In this document: positions 33,903 through 43,652 of the stretch, piece by piece
Position numbering within the stretch: the stretch's first letter is position 1
How the letters are laid out: each line of letters starts with the position of its first letter
Origin: Virgibacillus_N oceani_A
Lineage (GTDB): Bacteria > Bacillota > Bacilli > Bacillales > Amphibacillaceae
Strand: one strand, 5' to 3'
Length of the DNA: 64,000 bases
Assembly: GCA_041521345.1 (NCBI GenBank)
Contig: JBGOHB010000026.1
Made by a program: the position numbers and the translations under genes
The notes under the pieces: generated by a model
Told to the model about the DNA's origin: nothing
The model's input: the letters and a program-made list of their open reading frames with translations, nothing else
The model's database searches: none

Positions 33903-34658
33903 TTAGAAATATACACAAATACGCTTATTATCAATTTCTTGGATATCAATATCCATATTATAAATATCCTTCAGCACACATTTATCAATCACATCACATG
34001 CTCTTCCCTGTTTTACAATTTTCCCATCTTTTAATGCAACGATATTATCGGAATAACAGGATGCGAAATTAATATCATGGATTACAATTACAATGGTTTT
34101 TCCAAGTTCATCCACCAATCTGCGCAATATTTTCATAATCTGAACAGCATGGCGCATATCTAGGTTATTCAGCGGTTCATCAAGCAGAACGTACTCTGTA
34201 TCCTGAGCAATAACCATGGCGATATGGGCACGCTGGCGCTGACCACCACTCAGTTCATCCAGGTATTTATCCTGTATATCCCGCAGTTCCAAGTAATCTA
34301 TTGCTTCATCAACTTTTTCCCAATCTTCCTTTTTCAGTTTTCCTTGTGAATAAGGAAAACGGCCAAATGAAACCAACTCACGAATGGTTAGTTTTAAGTT
34401 AATTGAATTGGACTGTTTTAAAATAGAAATCTTTTTGGCAAGGTCATTGTTTTTTGATGTTAAAATGTCCTGCCCATCGATCGTAATTTCTCCATCATCT
34501 TTTGCTATCAGTCGACTGACCATTGAGATTAACGTACTTTTCCCCGCCCCATTGGGACCAATGAATGATGTTATGGTTCCTTTTTCAATGGACACGGACA
34601 CATCTTCAATGACTTTTTTCTGGTTATATGTTTTAAATACATTTTTTATATCTACCAT
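33903..34658 (-). CDS. yclP: siderophore ABC transporter ATP-binding protein YclP
   Basis: 251-residue ABC ATPase of the FecE/FhuC class. Walker A GPNGAGKSTL, signature LSGGQRQRAHIAMV, Walker B EYVLLDEPLNNLD, H-loop VIVIHDINFA. The start has AAGGAGAA upstream and overlaps the yclO end by 7 bp, so translation is coupled. It drives YclN/YclO. Confidence 0.94.
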   Translation of the reverse strand: MVDIKNVFKTYNQKKVIEDVSVSIEKGTITSFIGPNGAGKSTLISMVSRLIAKDDGEITIDGQDILTSKNNDLAKKISILKQSNSINLKLTIRELVSFGRFPYSQGKLKKEDWEKVDEAIDYLELRDIQDKYLDELSGGQRQRAHIAMVIAQDTEYVLLDEPLNNLDMRHAVQIMKILRRLVDELGKTIVIVIHDINFASCYSDNIVALKDGKIVKQGRACDVIDKCVLKDIYNMDIDIQEIDNKRICVYF

Positions 34659-35602
34659 GATTTATTCTCCTTTAACAAAAGATATATAAAGTATACGCCG
34701 CCTACAAAGTTAATAATGACACTGATGGTCGTTTGAAATGTAAATACGTTTTCTACAATAAATTGACCGCCAAGTAACGCGATGATACTAATTAGCATAG
34801 AACCTATAAGTATATAGAAATGACGGAATGTTTTCAGGTATTCATAAGCGATATTTACAACGAGCAGACCAAGAAAAGTAATTGGTCCAATTAGGGCAGT
34901 AGCCACTGAGATTAAGATAGCTACCATAATTAAAACATGAAATACGACACGATCATACGGAACACCGAGATTTACTGCGTGATCTTTTCCGAGCGCAATA
35001 ACATCCATATATTTATAGAAGCGTATGAAATAAATGGCTACCAGTATTACAATACCTATAGATAAATAAACAAGATCCGTATTTACATTATTGACGCTGG
35101 CAAACATCCGGTCCTGAGCTACCATAAATTCATTCGGATCGATAAGCACTTGCATAAATGATGTCAAGCTTCCGAAAAAGGTGCCAAGGATCATCCCGAT
35201 AAGTAAAAGGAAGTAAATATTACTCTTTTCTCCCTTAAATAGAAGCCGGAAAAGAACTAACGAGAATAGCACCATACTGCCAATGGAAATGAAATAATTT
35301 ATTTCACTATTCATCATCACCAGCGAGCTGGACCCGAATATAAAGATAATCACTGTTTGTATTAATAAGTAGAGTGAATCAAGCCCCATCACACTTGGTG
35401 TCAAAATCCGGTTATTCGTAATCGTCATAAATAAAGCAGTTGCAAAGGCAATAGCGCTACCGGTTAAAATGATGGCAAGTACGCTGATCGTTCTTCTTGG
35501 CAAAATATAACCAATATTTCCACTCAAGTCGTAAAATATATATAATAATGCTAGTAAAGTTGCGATAATGGCAAGTATAATTATTTTTTTCCTATAACCC
35601 AT
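34652..35602 (-). CDS. yclO: siderophore ABC transporter permease YclO
   Basis: 316 residues, a FecCD-type permease with about nine to ten helices. ILTGSAIAFATALFMTITNNRILTPSVMGLDSLY and LIGPITFLGLLVVNIAYE are family regions. It forms the membrane heterodimer with YclN. Overlaps yclN by 11 bp and yclP by 7 bp. Confidence 0.92.
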   Translation of the reverse strand: MGYRKKIIILAIIATLLALLYIFYDLSGNIGYILPRRTISVLAIILTGSAIAFATALFMTITNNRILTPSVMGLDSLYLLIQTVIIFIFGSSSLVMMNSEINYFISIGSMVLFSLVLFRLLFKGEKSNIYFLLLIGMILGTFFGSLTSFMQVLIDPNEFMVAQDRMFASVNNVNTDLVYLSIGIVILVAIYFIRFYKYMDVIALGKDHAVNLGVPYDRVVFHVLIMVAILISVATALIGPITFLGLLVVNIAYEYLKTFRHFYILIGSMLISIIALLGGQFIVENVFTFQTTISVIINFVGGVYFIYLLLKENKSW

Positions 35603-36545
35603 ATTTCTTTCTCCTCAACAGCAGGTAAATAAAGAGCCCGCTGCCTATTACTCCAACAGTCAAGCTGATGGGGACTTCATATGGATAAATAACTGTTCTG
35701 CCAATAATATCGCAAATCAATACGAATACTGCACCTAGCAATGCGGTATGTATCAGGTTATTCTTCAAGTGATCCCCCTGGTAAATCGTTACAATATTGG
35801 GGATGATTAAGCCTAAAAACGGGATAACGCCTACTGACAGGACAACTGCTGCTGTAGCAAGTGCCACGATAATCAAACCAAGATTAACTACCTGCCGATA
35901 ATTCAACCCTAAATTTTTGGAAAAATCTTCACCCATTCCGGCAATGGTAAATTTATTTGCGTAGATAAACGCTAACACAAGAATGGGCACACTGATAAAC
36001 ATTAATTCATAATTTCCACTCATTATCATGGAGAAATCGCCTTGCATCCAGGATGTCATATTTTGAATAAGATCATTCTGATAGGCAAAAAAGGTTGATA
36101 CAGAAGATATAATATTACCAAACATCAAACCTATTAATGGAATAAAGATAGCATCTTTAAATTTAATTTTTTCCAGTATTTTCATGAATATGAATGTGCC
36201 TAATAAGGCAAATGCAAAAGATACTAGCATTCTTTCAAGTGGACTCGCTGCAGTGAATATCATCATGGAAACTAAAATTCCAAGTCTTGCTGAATCCAGT
36301 GTACCTGCAGTAGTCGGAGAAACAAATTTATTTCTGCTTAACTGCTGCATAATAAGCCCGCAAATACTCATACTCGCGCCGGCAATCAGTATACTGAAAA
36401 GCCTTGGGAGTCGGCTGATGAGTAATATTTGTTGCTGTTCTTCGGTTAAATTAAATATATCTAATGGCGAGATATCTGAAACACCTAAAAAAATAGATGT
36501 AACAGAAAGAATAATAAGTCCTACAATTAAATACCAAATTTTCAT
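35592..36545 (-). CDS. yclN: siderophore ABC transporter permease YclN
   Basis: 317 residues. A FecCD-type permease: the LPRLFSILIAGASMSICGLIMQQLSRNKFVSPTTAG stretch contains the classical RLPR...G...Q...RNPLASP-like motif, and VGVIPFLGLIIPNIV is the transmembrane gate region. First gene of the operon, with a ~185-nt leader and tandem Fur boxes upstream. Confidence 0.93.
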   Translation of the reverse strand: MKIWYLIVGLIILSVTSIFLGVSDISPLDIFNLTEEQQQILLISRLPRLFSILIAGASMSICGLIMQQLSRNKFVSPTTAGTLDSARLGILVSMMIFTAASPLERMLVSFAFALLGTFIFMKILEKIKFKDAIFIPLIGLMFGNIISSVSTFFAYQNDLIQNMTSWMQGDFSMIMSGNYELMFISVPILVLAFIYANKFTIAGMGEDFSKNLGLNYRQVVNLGLIIVALATAAVVLSVGVIPFLGLIIPNIVTIYQGDHLKNNLIHTALLGAVFVLICDIIGRTVIYPYEVPISLTVGVIGSGLFIYLLLRRKKYGL

Positions 36546-36730
36546 ACGCTGACTCTCTCTTCAAAGCTCTCTCGCTTTTCCCAAATTATTAAGAAGTTAT
36601 TCCTCCATTAATTGTTTCATGTTAAACTGAAGGCAACCTGATCAGAATGCTTTATTAACAGAAACTGCTTTCCATCTGTTAAATTTACTGCCAGACAAAA
36701 AAGATTCTGCCTATTTTTTTAAATTAACAT

Positions 36731-36790
36731 GCTAATAATAATGATTATTAGCTTTTAATGAATATAATTAAGAATGATATTCATTATCAA
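36731..36790 (-). promoter_or_regulatory. yclN promoter with two Fur boxes
   Basis: On the minus strand TTGATA (36790-36785) and TATATT (36766-36761) are separated by 18 bp. A Fur-type palindrome TGATAATGAATATCATTC covers the -35 and spacer (36789-36772). A second, GCTAATAATCATTATTATTAGC-like palindrome of 22 bp (36752-36731) lies at the predicted transcription start. Both match the GATAATGATAATCATTATC class, so iron repression is expected. Confidence 0.88.
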
Positions 36791-36795
36791 TTAGA

Positions 36796-37329
36796 TTACT
36801 CAGTTATCAGTATAGCAGAATTTAACCGTGCGTCAATATAAAACAGCTTATTATTTAAACATTTTCGTAACATCACTCACTTTATTTTTATGGACAAGTA
36901 ATAACTTTGATTTATTTTAAACACATGGTGTATATGTAACTTGCGCTGTTCTTAGGGTATATCACCAGGGAGACTGCTCCCTTTCATTAGAAAATTTGAC
37001 TGCCCGCTAAGGTGATTCTTGAAAGTGAATCTCATAAGCAACCACCCGAACGAATACAGTGAGCTCTCTGTAAATTGCCGCCAAGGCTTCCTTCAATTTC
37101 TTTTTCAAGTATTAAATGATTTGCTCCTTTTGAGAGACCCTATGGTTTATCTCCAGGAGTAGTATCTGCAAGTAGTCGTTTGATAAAAAAACTATTCCGA
37201 ATGATTGAAATAATATGAGAGAATTAGATACTATATAATGTTTAGAATTTGCCACATATCTGTTATACTTTACGATATTCATAGCATGGTTTTGCAACGT
37301 TTATATTTAAGGGGACAGGGGGACGAGTC
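36796..37329. other. intergenic region without a recognisable gene
   Basis: About 530 bp between the divergent yclN and OmpA-lipoprotein genes. A short GGGAG/CTCCC hairpin near 36970 is the only structure seen. No frame with a ribosome site stands out. Confidence 0.5.
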
Positions 37330-39213
37330 ATGATGAAATATTTATTTATAGTCGTACTGGGTGTGGTGTTGTTAACCGCATGCAGCGAAAATGACAATGA
37401 CGCGCAAGAACAAGAGTCTAATGAACCGGGAGGGAATGAAGATGCAGAAGAGTTGGAAACTACATACAATGAGGAAGCTGAACCTGACGACGAAGAAACA
37501 GGGGATAATGAGGAAGAAATTCTAGAAGTAAATCCCATAACGTTTCAACAGGAGCTCTGGCACTCCGGTGAGGAGGAGACTTATGAGGTAAATGGTAAAG
37601 TTGGACCGATGGTACGAGAAGGAGATTTAGCCATCCTGCCTGTTACATTGGACTCGGATAGTGACCTGACAGTATCATTTAAAGATTTATTTAATCAGGA
37701 ATTAGGGACGGGTGAAGGAATTGCTGCTCGACAAGGCTATGATATTCAAGTGATTGATTCCAGGGAGATGACGGTCTCACAACCTGCTGTTCTATTAATG
37801 GAGGATCAGTTGGATACAGCCGTGCATACGTTTTTAGGTGAAGGAGGCGGGAACCGGCAGGCTACGTTTGGAGAAGAACATGAACCGGCTCGATTTTTTG
37901 GTGTGTTTGCCGCACCGGAGATGGATCAAGTGCATGTGATGTTCAGAAGGCTGGGGGTCGTTGAAAATATCCCAGTCATAAATCGGGAAGAAGCTGGCAC
38001 CCCTACTATAGAAGAAGTGGAGGACGAATTGACGGAAAGTGAACTGGAAGAAATAGATGAGGATACAGAAGAAGTTTACGGACAAGCGGTTCCGTCCATT
38101 GAAGAAATCATAGAAAGAGAATTAGTTAGCAGTGCATTCGAAGCATTTGATGGAAATTTAGAGAAGATTGATGCACGGGTGTTTCCGATTGAAAGTTATC
38201 GAGAAAGTGTAGAAACGTCTGTCAGCAGAATTGACGAAATCGAATACGCTACTTTAATGATCTCCAGTGATGTCTTGTTTGATTACGATTCCTCTGATTT
38301 ATTAGAAGAAGCAGAAGAGGAACTGGAAGCCGCAATAGCAGAACTTGCCGGAGCGGAAGGCGGAGACTTGGAAATTGTAGGGCATACAGACGATGAAGGA
38401 ACAGAAGAATACAATCAGGAGCTTTCAGAAGACAGGGCGGAAGCTGTACGAGAGCAGCTGGAAGAATTAACTGATTTGGAATCCTTTGATATTGCTGTAC
38501 GGGGAGAATCTTTCCGGGATCCTATTGCAGACAATAAGTCAGAAGAAGGAAGCGCACAAAATCGACGGGTAGAATTACATTTTACCCCGCCAACAGAAGA
38601 AGTGGAAATCGAAACGGAAGCGGAATTGCCGGAAGCCTTAGGTGAAGAAGCAGAACATCCGGATACAATCCAATCGGACGATGGGGAAATTGAGATTGAA
38701 TCTCTTCGACAAATTGATAATTTATTGGTTGGAAGAATAAGAGTAAGCAGTTTAGAAGAAGTGGGAGCGGATTATACAGCACTGACTTTTGGTTTTGGAA
38801 GGCCAATAGGAGCACGGGGATGGCATAATGATGAATCCGTTGGCTATAGTCAATTCACAGCCTATGCACCAACACTTATACACAATAGTCAACGGTACTA
38901 CCCATTAGATTATTATCTGACTCCTTTAGAAGGAAGTACAGCGGAAGACTGGGTAGACGAAGCAGAAAGTGGTATGGAATACATCGTTCCGCTTGCCGAA
39001 CGGAACATGGGTGTCATTGGCCGACTCGGTGAAGATGGGTATTACACGGCTACCGTAATTTGGCCAGCGGTAGATGCTGAAACCGTGACAGTTGATCTTA
39101 CCGTTCCAAGAGATTTTCTTGATGAGGCTACTGAATTTGAGATTGAGCGAACGCAGCCTTGGAGATTTACGAACGTCCCGGTAGAGACAGAAAATAAATT
39201 GGAAGAGGAATAG
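37330..39213 (+). CDS. large acidic lipoprotein with an internal OmpA-like peptidoglycan-binding domain
   Basis: 627 residues. Lipobox LLTAC (Cys18), then a very acidic linker (to ~70). Residues ~75-205 form an unassigned beta-rich domain. After a Glu-rich spacer, an OmpA-like domain spans ~315-425 with DVLFDYDSSDLLEEA, IVGHTDDEGTEEYNQELSEDRAEAV and NRRVEL, including the peptidoglycan-contacting Asp and Arg. The last ~190 residues form a second unassigned beta-rich domain. It would bridge membrane and wall on the outer face. OmpA domains are uncommon in Gram-positive lipoproteins. Function is unknown. It is a single gene with its own terminator. Confidence 0.85.
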   Translation: MMKYLFIVVLGVVLLTACSENDNDAQEQESNEPGGNEDAEELETTYNEEAEPDDEETGDNEEEILEVNPITFQQELWHSGEEETYEVNGKVGPMVREGDLAILPVTLDSDSDLTVSFKDLFNQELGTGEGIAARQGYDIQVIDSREMTVSQPAVLLMEDQLDTAVHTFLGEGGGNRQATFGEEHEPARFFGVFAAPEMDQVHVMFRRLGVVENIPVINREEAGTPTIEEVEDELTESELEEIDEDTEEVYGQAVPSIEEIIERELVSSAFEAFDGNLEKIDARVFPIESYRESVETSVSRIDEIEYATLMISSDVLFDYDSSDLLEEAEEELEAAIAELAGAEGGDLEIVGHTDDEGTEEYNQELSEDRAEAVREQLEELTDLESFDIAVRGESFRDPIADNKSEEGSAQNRRVELHFTPPTEEVEIETEAELPEALGEEAEHPDTIQSDDGEIEIESLRQIDNLLVGRIRVSSLEEVGADYTALTFGFGRPIGARGWHNDESVGYSQFTAYAPTLIHNSQRYYPLDYYLTPLEGSTAEDWVDEAESGMEYIVPLAERNMGVIGRLGEDGYYTATVIWPAVDAETVTVDLTVPRDFLDEATEFEIERTQPWRFTNVPVETENKLEEE

Positions 39214-39227
39214 TAAACCGAATGAAC

Positions 39228-39262
39228 GCTTGCTTGGAAATTCTCTAAGCAAGCCTTTTTTT
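39228..39262 (+). terminator. terminator of the OmpA-domain lipoprotein gene
   Basis: GCTTGCTT / AAGCAAGC stem followed by CCTTTTTTT. Confidence 0.88.
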
Positions 39263-39335
39263 ATATACCGAAAACAAACCGTAGTTGCACTGATTTAGAT
39301 AGGCAAGTTTCCCCATCTGCCAAAAAATACATAAA

Positions 39336-39365
39336 CAACCTATGGACTGCTAATTCCATAGGTTG
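39336..39365 (-). terminator. terminator of the DsbA-family gene
   Basis: Perfect 10-bp stem CAACCTATGG / CCATAGGTTG, with TTTATG on the minus strand. Confidence 0.75.
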
Positions 39366-39380
39366 CTTCTTAATTGAAGT

Positions 39381-40097
39381 TTATTCAGTTTCACAGCCCT
39401 CATCCGTGCAATAAGTAGTTTTCGATTTTTTAGGGTTTAGTGATTGAAGGGCCGGCTGTTCATTTTCTTCCTCCCATACCTTTGTAAGCACTTCTGAAAA
39501 TACTTCATCAGGCTGGGCGCCGGAAACGGCATATTTTTCATTGAAAACAAAGAACGGAACGCCCTGAACACCGATTTTGCGTGCATTTTCTTCATCCGCT
39601 CGCACATGGATGGCATAATCATCAAGCTTAAGCAGATTTGTTACTGCTTCTTCCTCCAGCCCCACTTCTTTTGCAAGTTCAATTAATGTTGGATGGTCAC
39701 TGATTAGTTTTGATTCTGTGAAATAGGCATGGAGCAGTCGTTCTGTCATTTCTTTTCCCCTGCCCTGCTCATCTGCATATTTTGCTACACGATGTGCATC
39801 AAATGTGTTAGTGTGCTGCATCGTATCAAAATTATACGTCAGCCCTACTTGTTTCGCTTGTTCGCCGACTGATTCATTCATACTTTTCGCCTGTTCCATG
39901 GACATCGCTTTTTTACTTGCCAAATATTCGTGTATATTTTGCCCGGGGTTCACTTCAGCATTTGGATCCAGTTCATAGCTTTTATATTCCAGCGTTACAT
40001 CTTGGTTATGTTCGAATTTTTCCAGTGCATGCTCCAATCTGCGTTTACCGATATAGCAGAACGGACATACAAAATCTGACCAGACTTCAATTTTCAT
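39381..40097 (-). CDS. DsbA family oxidoreductase (FrnE-like)
   Basis: 238 residues. An N-terminal thioredoxin fold has the active site CPFC within VWSDFVCPFCYIGKRRLE, a helical insert (~60-150), then GVQGVPFFVFNEKYAVSGAQ with the cis-Pro. There is no signal peptide, so it is cytosolic, as is typical for the FrnE subgroup implicated in thiol-disulfide exchange under stress. Two more cysteines lie at the C-terminus (TYCTDEGCE), a tail seen in some FrnE proteins. Starts after AGGTG. Confidence 0.9.
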   Translation of the reverse strand: MKIEVWSDFVCPFCYIGKRRLEHALEKFEHNQDVTLEYKSYELDPNAEVNPGQNIHEYLASKKAMSMEQAKSMNESVGEQAKQVGLTYNFDTMQHTNTFDAHRVAKYADEQGRGKEMTERLLHAYFTESKLISDHPTLIELAKEVGLEEEAVTNLLKLDDYAIHVRADEENARKIGVQGVPFFVFNEKYAVSGAQPDEVFSEVLTKVWEEENEQPALQSLNPKKSKTTYCTDEGCETE

Positions 40098-40187
40098 TAA
40101 GACACCTCATTTCTAAGCTCATTGTAGCACAGCTAACTATTTACCATAAACCGATGTGCTTGAGAAAATAAGGTATTCGGATTTCCA

Positions 40188-41048
40188 TTAATGCAGATTT
40201 TCATCGTTAACATAACGGCCATAATCCGGAACAGCCAAGCTTTGAAAATGATCAACCAGCCTTCTTAATCCTTCTGTTAAATCTTCTCCCTCCATCGCAC
40301 TACCGTGTCCCGGAACAACAATATGCGGGCGCAATGCTTCCAGTGCTTTCACTGATTCATAAGCGAGTTTCCAATCTGTTGTTAAATATCTAGGCGGGCC
40401 ATTTACCTCCTCCTCCTGATTTAATACATTATAAAAGGAGTCCTGTCTGACCGTGATAAAAGCATCTCCGGAAATAAGCAAAGAATCACTTTTCCGGTAG
40501 AAAGAAACATGACCCGGAGTGTGACCGGGTGTATGGATCCATTCCCAATCCTCCAGTTCAGGTACAGAATTGTCTTCTGGCAGTGCTTTAACCCTATCTC
40601 CTAAATTTATTGCTTCATTTGGATAAAGGCCGGATATTTTTGCCAGCATACCGCCTTCCACTGACATATCCGGTTCGGGATAATCTTTTTCTCCTTGTAA
40701 AAAAGGAAGTTCTATTTCATGAGCATATACGGTAACATCCCATTCATCAATAAGATCGGCCAAACCTCCGACATGATCAAAGTGACCGTGGGTAAGAATA
40801 ATAGCTGCTGGTCTACTGTCCTTTCCAAAACGATCATACACAAAGCTTTTGATATCTTCTGCAGCGTTTGGCAGACCGGCATCAACGAGCACCCATTTCC
40901 CGTCGTTGGGATTCCCGATACATATAATATTAGCTATTTGATCAGTGTAGTAGTAGACATCTTCGGTTACTTCCCTCCCCTCACCGCTGTTTACGGAAGT
41001 CATTGGAATAAACGTTCCATGCTCTCTTTGTTGCCTTTCCTTATCCAT
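40188..41048 (-). CDS. metallo-beta-lactamase-fold hydrolase
   Basis: 286 residues from ATG 41048 (GGAAGGAGAG upstream). Zinc ligands are seen in THGHFDHVGG (HxHxDH), HTPGHTPGHVS, SGDAF and the terminal VPGHG. This subgroup (YflN/GloB-like) lacks a further domain. The substrate is unknown and could be a thioester or lactone. No signal peptide is present. It lies 100 bp downstream of ydaT on the same strand, separated by a terminator. Confidence 0.88.
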   Translation of the reverse strand: MDKERQQREHGTFIPMTSVNSGEGREVTEDVYYYTDQIANIICIGNPNDGKWVLVDAGLPNAAEDIKSFVYDRFGKDSRPAAIILTHGHFDHVGGLADLIDEWDVTVYAHEIELPFLQGEKDYPEPDMSVEGGMLAKISGLYPNEAINLGDRVKALPEDNSVPELEDWEWIHTPGHTPGHVSFYRKSDSLLISGDAFITVRQDSFYNVLNQEEEVNGPPRYLTTDWKLAYESVKALEALRPHIVVPGHGSAMEGEDLTEGLRRLVDHFQSLAVPDYGRYVNDENLH

Positions 41049-41098
41049 AAAATTTGACTCTCCTTCCATTTTCTTATTGCATAGAAATATGTTCAAAT

Positions 41099-41140
41099 TA
41101 AAAATAACCACTCCCTTATTATTAGGAAAGCAGTTATTTT
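41099..41140 (-). terminator. terminator of ydaT
   Basis: AAAATAAC ... GGTTATTTTT stem on the minus strand, with an inner CCT/AGG pairing and a following T run. Confidence 0.7.
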
Positions 41141-41150
41141 CATGCACGGT

Positions 41151-41594
41151 TTACTCTGCATTCTGCAGTGTTCCGTCTTTCTTGAATATTTTCAGAGCTG
41201 TCCCTTTGTTTTCGGAGATTTCCTTCGCACGATTAATTGCATCCTGTTTCTTATTATATACATTACTTGCTCTCTTTGCGTTACTTGATTGAACAGCCCA
41301 TCCATCATCATGTGCTACTACGTGCTGTGCTTCTTCCAGTCGCTCAGGATTATTTTCATGTTTTTTTCCTTCTTCAGAGCGTTTTGTTGGCTTTCCGGTC
41401 TTCTCATATTCTTCTATTTCACTTTTTGATGCATTTTTTCTCCACTCTTTTGCCTGATCAATGGCTATGGGTATGGCTCGCCCCTCATCATAGCCTTCAT
41501 CCGTCATGGAGTTCGCAATATCAATTGCTTTTTTCTTGGTTGCATCATTTAAATTTTTCATTGAAGAAGGGTAGTCATTTAATGTCCAAGGCAT
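41151..41594 (-). CDS. ydaT: YdaT-like DUF2188 stress protein
   Basis: 147 residues, two parts. MPWTLNDYPSSMKNLNDATKKKAIDIANSM...EGRAIPIAIDQAKEW is the YdaT N-terminus. Residues ~85-145 are a DUF2188 domain (HVVAHDDGWAVQSSNAKRAS, AINRAKEISENKGT). B. subtilis YdaT belongs to the general-stress set. GGAGGAATC precedes the start. The sequence is soluble and highly charged. Confidence 0.88.
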   Translation of the reverse strand: MPWTLNDYPSSMKNLNDATKKKAIDIANSMTDEGYDEGRAIPIAIDQAKEWRKNASKSEIEEYEKTGKPTKRSEEGKKHENNPERLEEAQHVVAHDDGWAVQSSNAKRASNVYNKKQDAINRAKEISENKGTALKIFKKDGTLQNAE

Positions 41595-41660
41595 GGTGAT
41601 TCCTCCTTATCCATTTTGTAATAGATTCCCCTTCCTGTATGAAGTGAAACATGGTGGATT

Positions 41661-42716
41661 TTAGCTGTCTTCTTCCAGTAAAGACCTGCCCATAATGCTG
41701 ACGCGCCTTGTGTCTTTTAGTTCATCAAGTGTTTTGGCTCCAATACCGAACATCGTCATTTTTAATTCCAGCTCAATCTGATCCATGGTGGTAACAACTG
41801 CCTCAGGGGATTCAGTGGCAGCTTGCAATAATTGACGGGCAAAGCCTATGATATCTGCTCCAATAGTAATGGCTTTTGCTGCATCCACCCCAGTTTTCAT
41901 TCCGCCGCTGGCCACTAAGGGGATGTCGGAGAGCCTGTTTCTGACAGAATTGATACAATCCTTTGTCGGCAGCCCCCAGTTATTAAAAGCCTCAGCTGCA
42001 CTTTTTTTCAATGGATCCTCGGAACGGAGTTTTTCCACCTGACTCCAGGATGTCCCCCCAGCACCGGCTACATCAATATAGGAAACACCGGCATTATACA
42101 GTTTTTCCGCTACAGTGCCATCAATGCCAAAGCCAACTTCTTTTGCACCAATGGGTACAGTCACTTTTTTGCAAACTTCTTCTATTTTTGGCAGCAAATT
42201 TTCAAAGTTTAAATCTCCGCCATCCTGCACTGCTTCCTGCAAGCTGTTGAGGTGAAGGACAAGTGAATCCGCTTCCGTTAAATCCACAATTCGCTGTGCT
42301 TCTTCTGCACCATAGCCATAATTTAATTGAACCGCGCCAAGATTGGCAATGAGCGGAGCTGTCGGTGCACTTTCACGTATCAGGAAGGACTTTTTATGGG
42401 CATCGCTTTCAAGCATAGCTCTTGTTGAACCAAGCGCAATTGCCCATCCTTTTTCCTCTGCGGCTTTTGCCAGATTATGATTGATTTCTGATGCGAGTTC
42501 AGAACCGCCGGTCATGGAACTTACAAGAAAAGGTGCTTGCAATGGTTTCTCCAAAAAAGAACTGTTTAGCTCAATATCGGCAAAGTTAATTTCCGGCAAT
42601 GCATTATGTATAAAAGAAATCCCTTCCAGCCCTGTTGATTTGTTGATGCCCTCTACATTTTCTGTCAAACAAAGGCGTATATGTTCGGTTTTCCGTTTGT
42701 TAATATCCGTTTCCAT
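41661..42716 (-). CDS. fni: type 2 isopentenyl-diphosphate delta-isomerase
   Basis: 351 residues. An FMN-dependent IDI-2: KRKTEHIRLCL at the N-terminus, PFLVSSMTGG, LGSTRAML, HLNSLQEAVQDGG with the substrate-binding residues, GAKEVGFGI, and SGGMKTGVDAAKAI. It interconverts IPP and DMAPP for isoprenoid synthesis. AGGAGG lies just upstream of the ATG. It is 12 bp downstream of the EamA transporter gene, so they are probably one unit. Confidence 0.95.
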   Translation of the reverse strand: METDINKRKTEHIRLCLTENVEGINKSTGLEGISFIHNALPEINFADIELNSSFLEKPLQAPFLVSSMTGGSELASEINHNLAKAAEEKGWAIALGSTRAMLESDAHKKSFLIRESAPTAPLIANLGAVQLNYGYGAEEAQRIVDLTEADSLVLHLNSLQEAVQDGGDLNFENLLPKIEEVCKKVTVPIGAKEVGFGIDGTVAEKLYNAGVSYIDVAGAGGTSWSQVEKLRSEDPLKKSAAEAFNNWGLPTKDCINSVRNRLSDIPLVASGGMKTGVDAAKAITIGADIIGFARQLLQAATESPEAVVTTMDQIELELKMTMFGIGAKTLDELKDTRRVSIMGRSLLEEDS

Positions 42717-42728
42717 GTAAATTTCCTC

Positions 42729-43652
42729 CTAGATTTTTCGTTTCATTCTTTTTTCTTTCAAATATGGATGGAGCGTTACTAGATAAACACCCAATAACAC
42801 CATAATCATACCGCTCAACTGAATGAATGTAAAAGCAGCTCCGTAAAGAAAAACTGCAATGAGCGCTGTGCAAATCGGAACAAGATTCATGTAGATACTT
42901 GCCTTACTTGCCCCAATCTGTTTAATTCCGTAATTCCATAAAAGAAAGCCGATAACCGATGAACAAACAATCATAAACAGCATTTCCAGCCATGCCTGGT
43001 TTGACATTGCAGGAAGTAAGTGCCACCCACTTTCAAATAAGGAACCTATTGCGAGGAAGAAACCGCCCAGCAGCGTAGTTAGCGTAGTGGTCACTATCGG
43101 GGAAACATTTCGCATCGCCATTTTCCCCAAGAGTCCATGGGCGACCCAGCATACTAGCGCACATAAAAATAAAATATCGCCCGTATTGAATTCGAGCTGC
43201 AATAAAGTTTGTATGGAACCTTTGGAAATAACAACAATGACACCCAACAAGGATAATGCAAGTCCAAAACCCAATCGTTTATCCCACTTTTCTCCAAGGA
43301 AAAATACGGCGCCCAATGTAATCATCACTGGGGTAGTTGCAACAATCAAGGACCCATTTATAGATGTAGTAATATCCAGAGCTATAAAAAAGAATAGATT
43401 GTAACCGAAAATACCGGTCAGCGCCATAAACAAAATGGGAATCCATTGTTTTTTAATCGCTTGAATATCTATTTTCTTTTGCATTAGAACAATGGCAAGC
43501 AAAATTACTCCTGCCGATCCAAACCGGAATGCAGCAGCTGTAACGGGCGGGATTTCTGTAATGACATGTTCTGCAGCTACGAATGCCCCTCCCCAAAATA
43601 ACGGAACCAGCAATAACCAAAAATATATTGCTATCGATGATTCATTTTTCAT
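42729..43652 (-). CDS. EamA/DMT superfamily transporter
   Basis: About 307 residues with ten helices and two EamA repeats. The start at 43652 (MKNESSIAIYFW) is favoured by AGAAGGG, although an upstream ATG at 43691 is in frame. The first repeat begins LLLVPLFWGGAFVAAEHVI with the conserved RFGSAG. The second ends ASIYMNLVPICTALIAVFLYGA. It exports or imports an unknown small metabolite. Confidence 0.87.
   Translation of the reverse strand: MKNESSIAIYFWLLLVPLFWGGAFVAAEHVITEIPPVTAAAFRFGSAGVILLAIVLMQKKIDIQAIKKQWIPILFMALTGIFGYNLFFFIALDITTSINGSLIVATTPVMITLGAVFFLGEKWDKRLGFGLALSLLGVIVVISKGSIQTLLQLEFNTGDILFLCALVCWVAHGLLGKMAMRNVSPIVTTTLTTLLGGFFLAIGSLFESGWHLLPAMSNQAWLEMLFMIVCSSVIGFLLWNYGIKQIGASKASIYMNLVPICTALIAVFLYGAAFTFIQLSGMIMVLLGVYLVTLHPYLKEKRMKRKI

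Noticed and set aside
33715..33918. 67-codon frame between yclP and yclQ
   Set aside because: No ribosome site, no family resemblance, and it overlaps the yclP 3' end.
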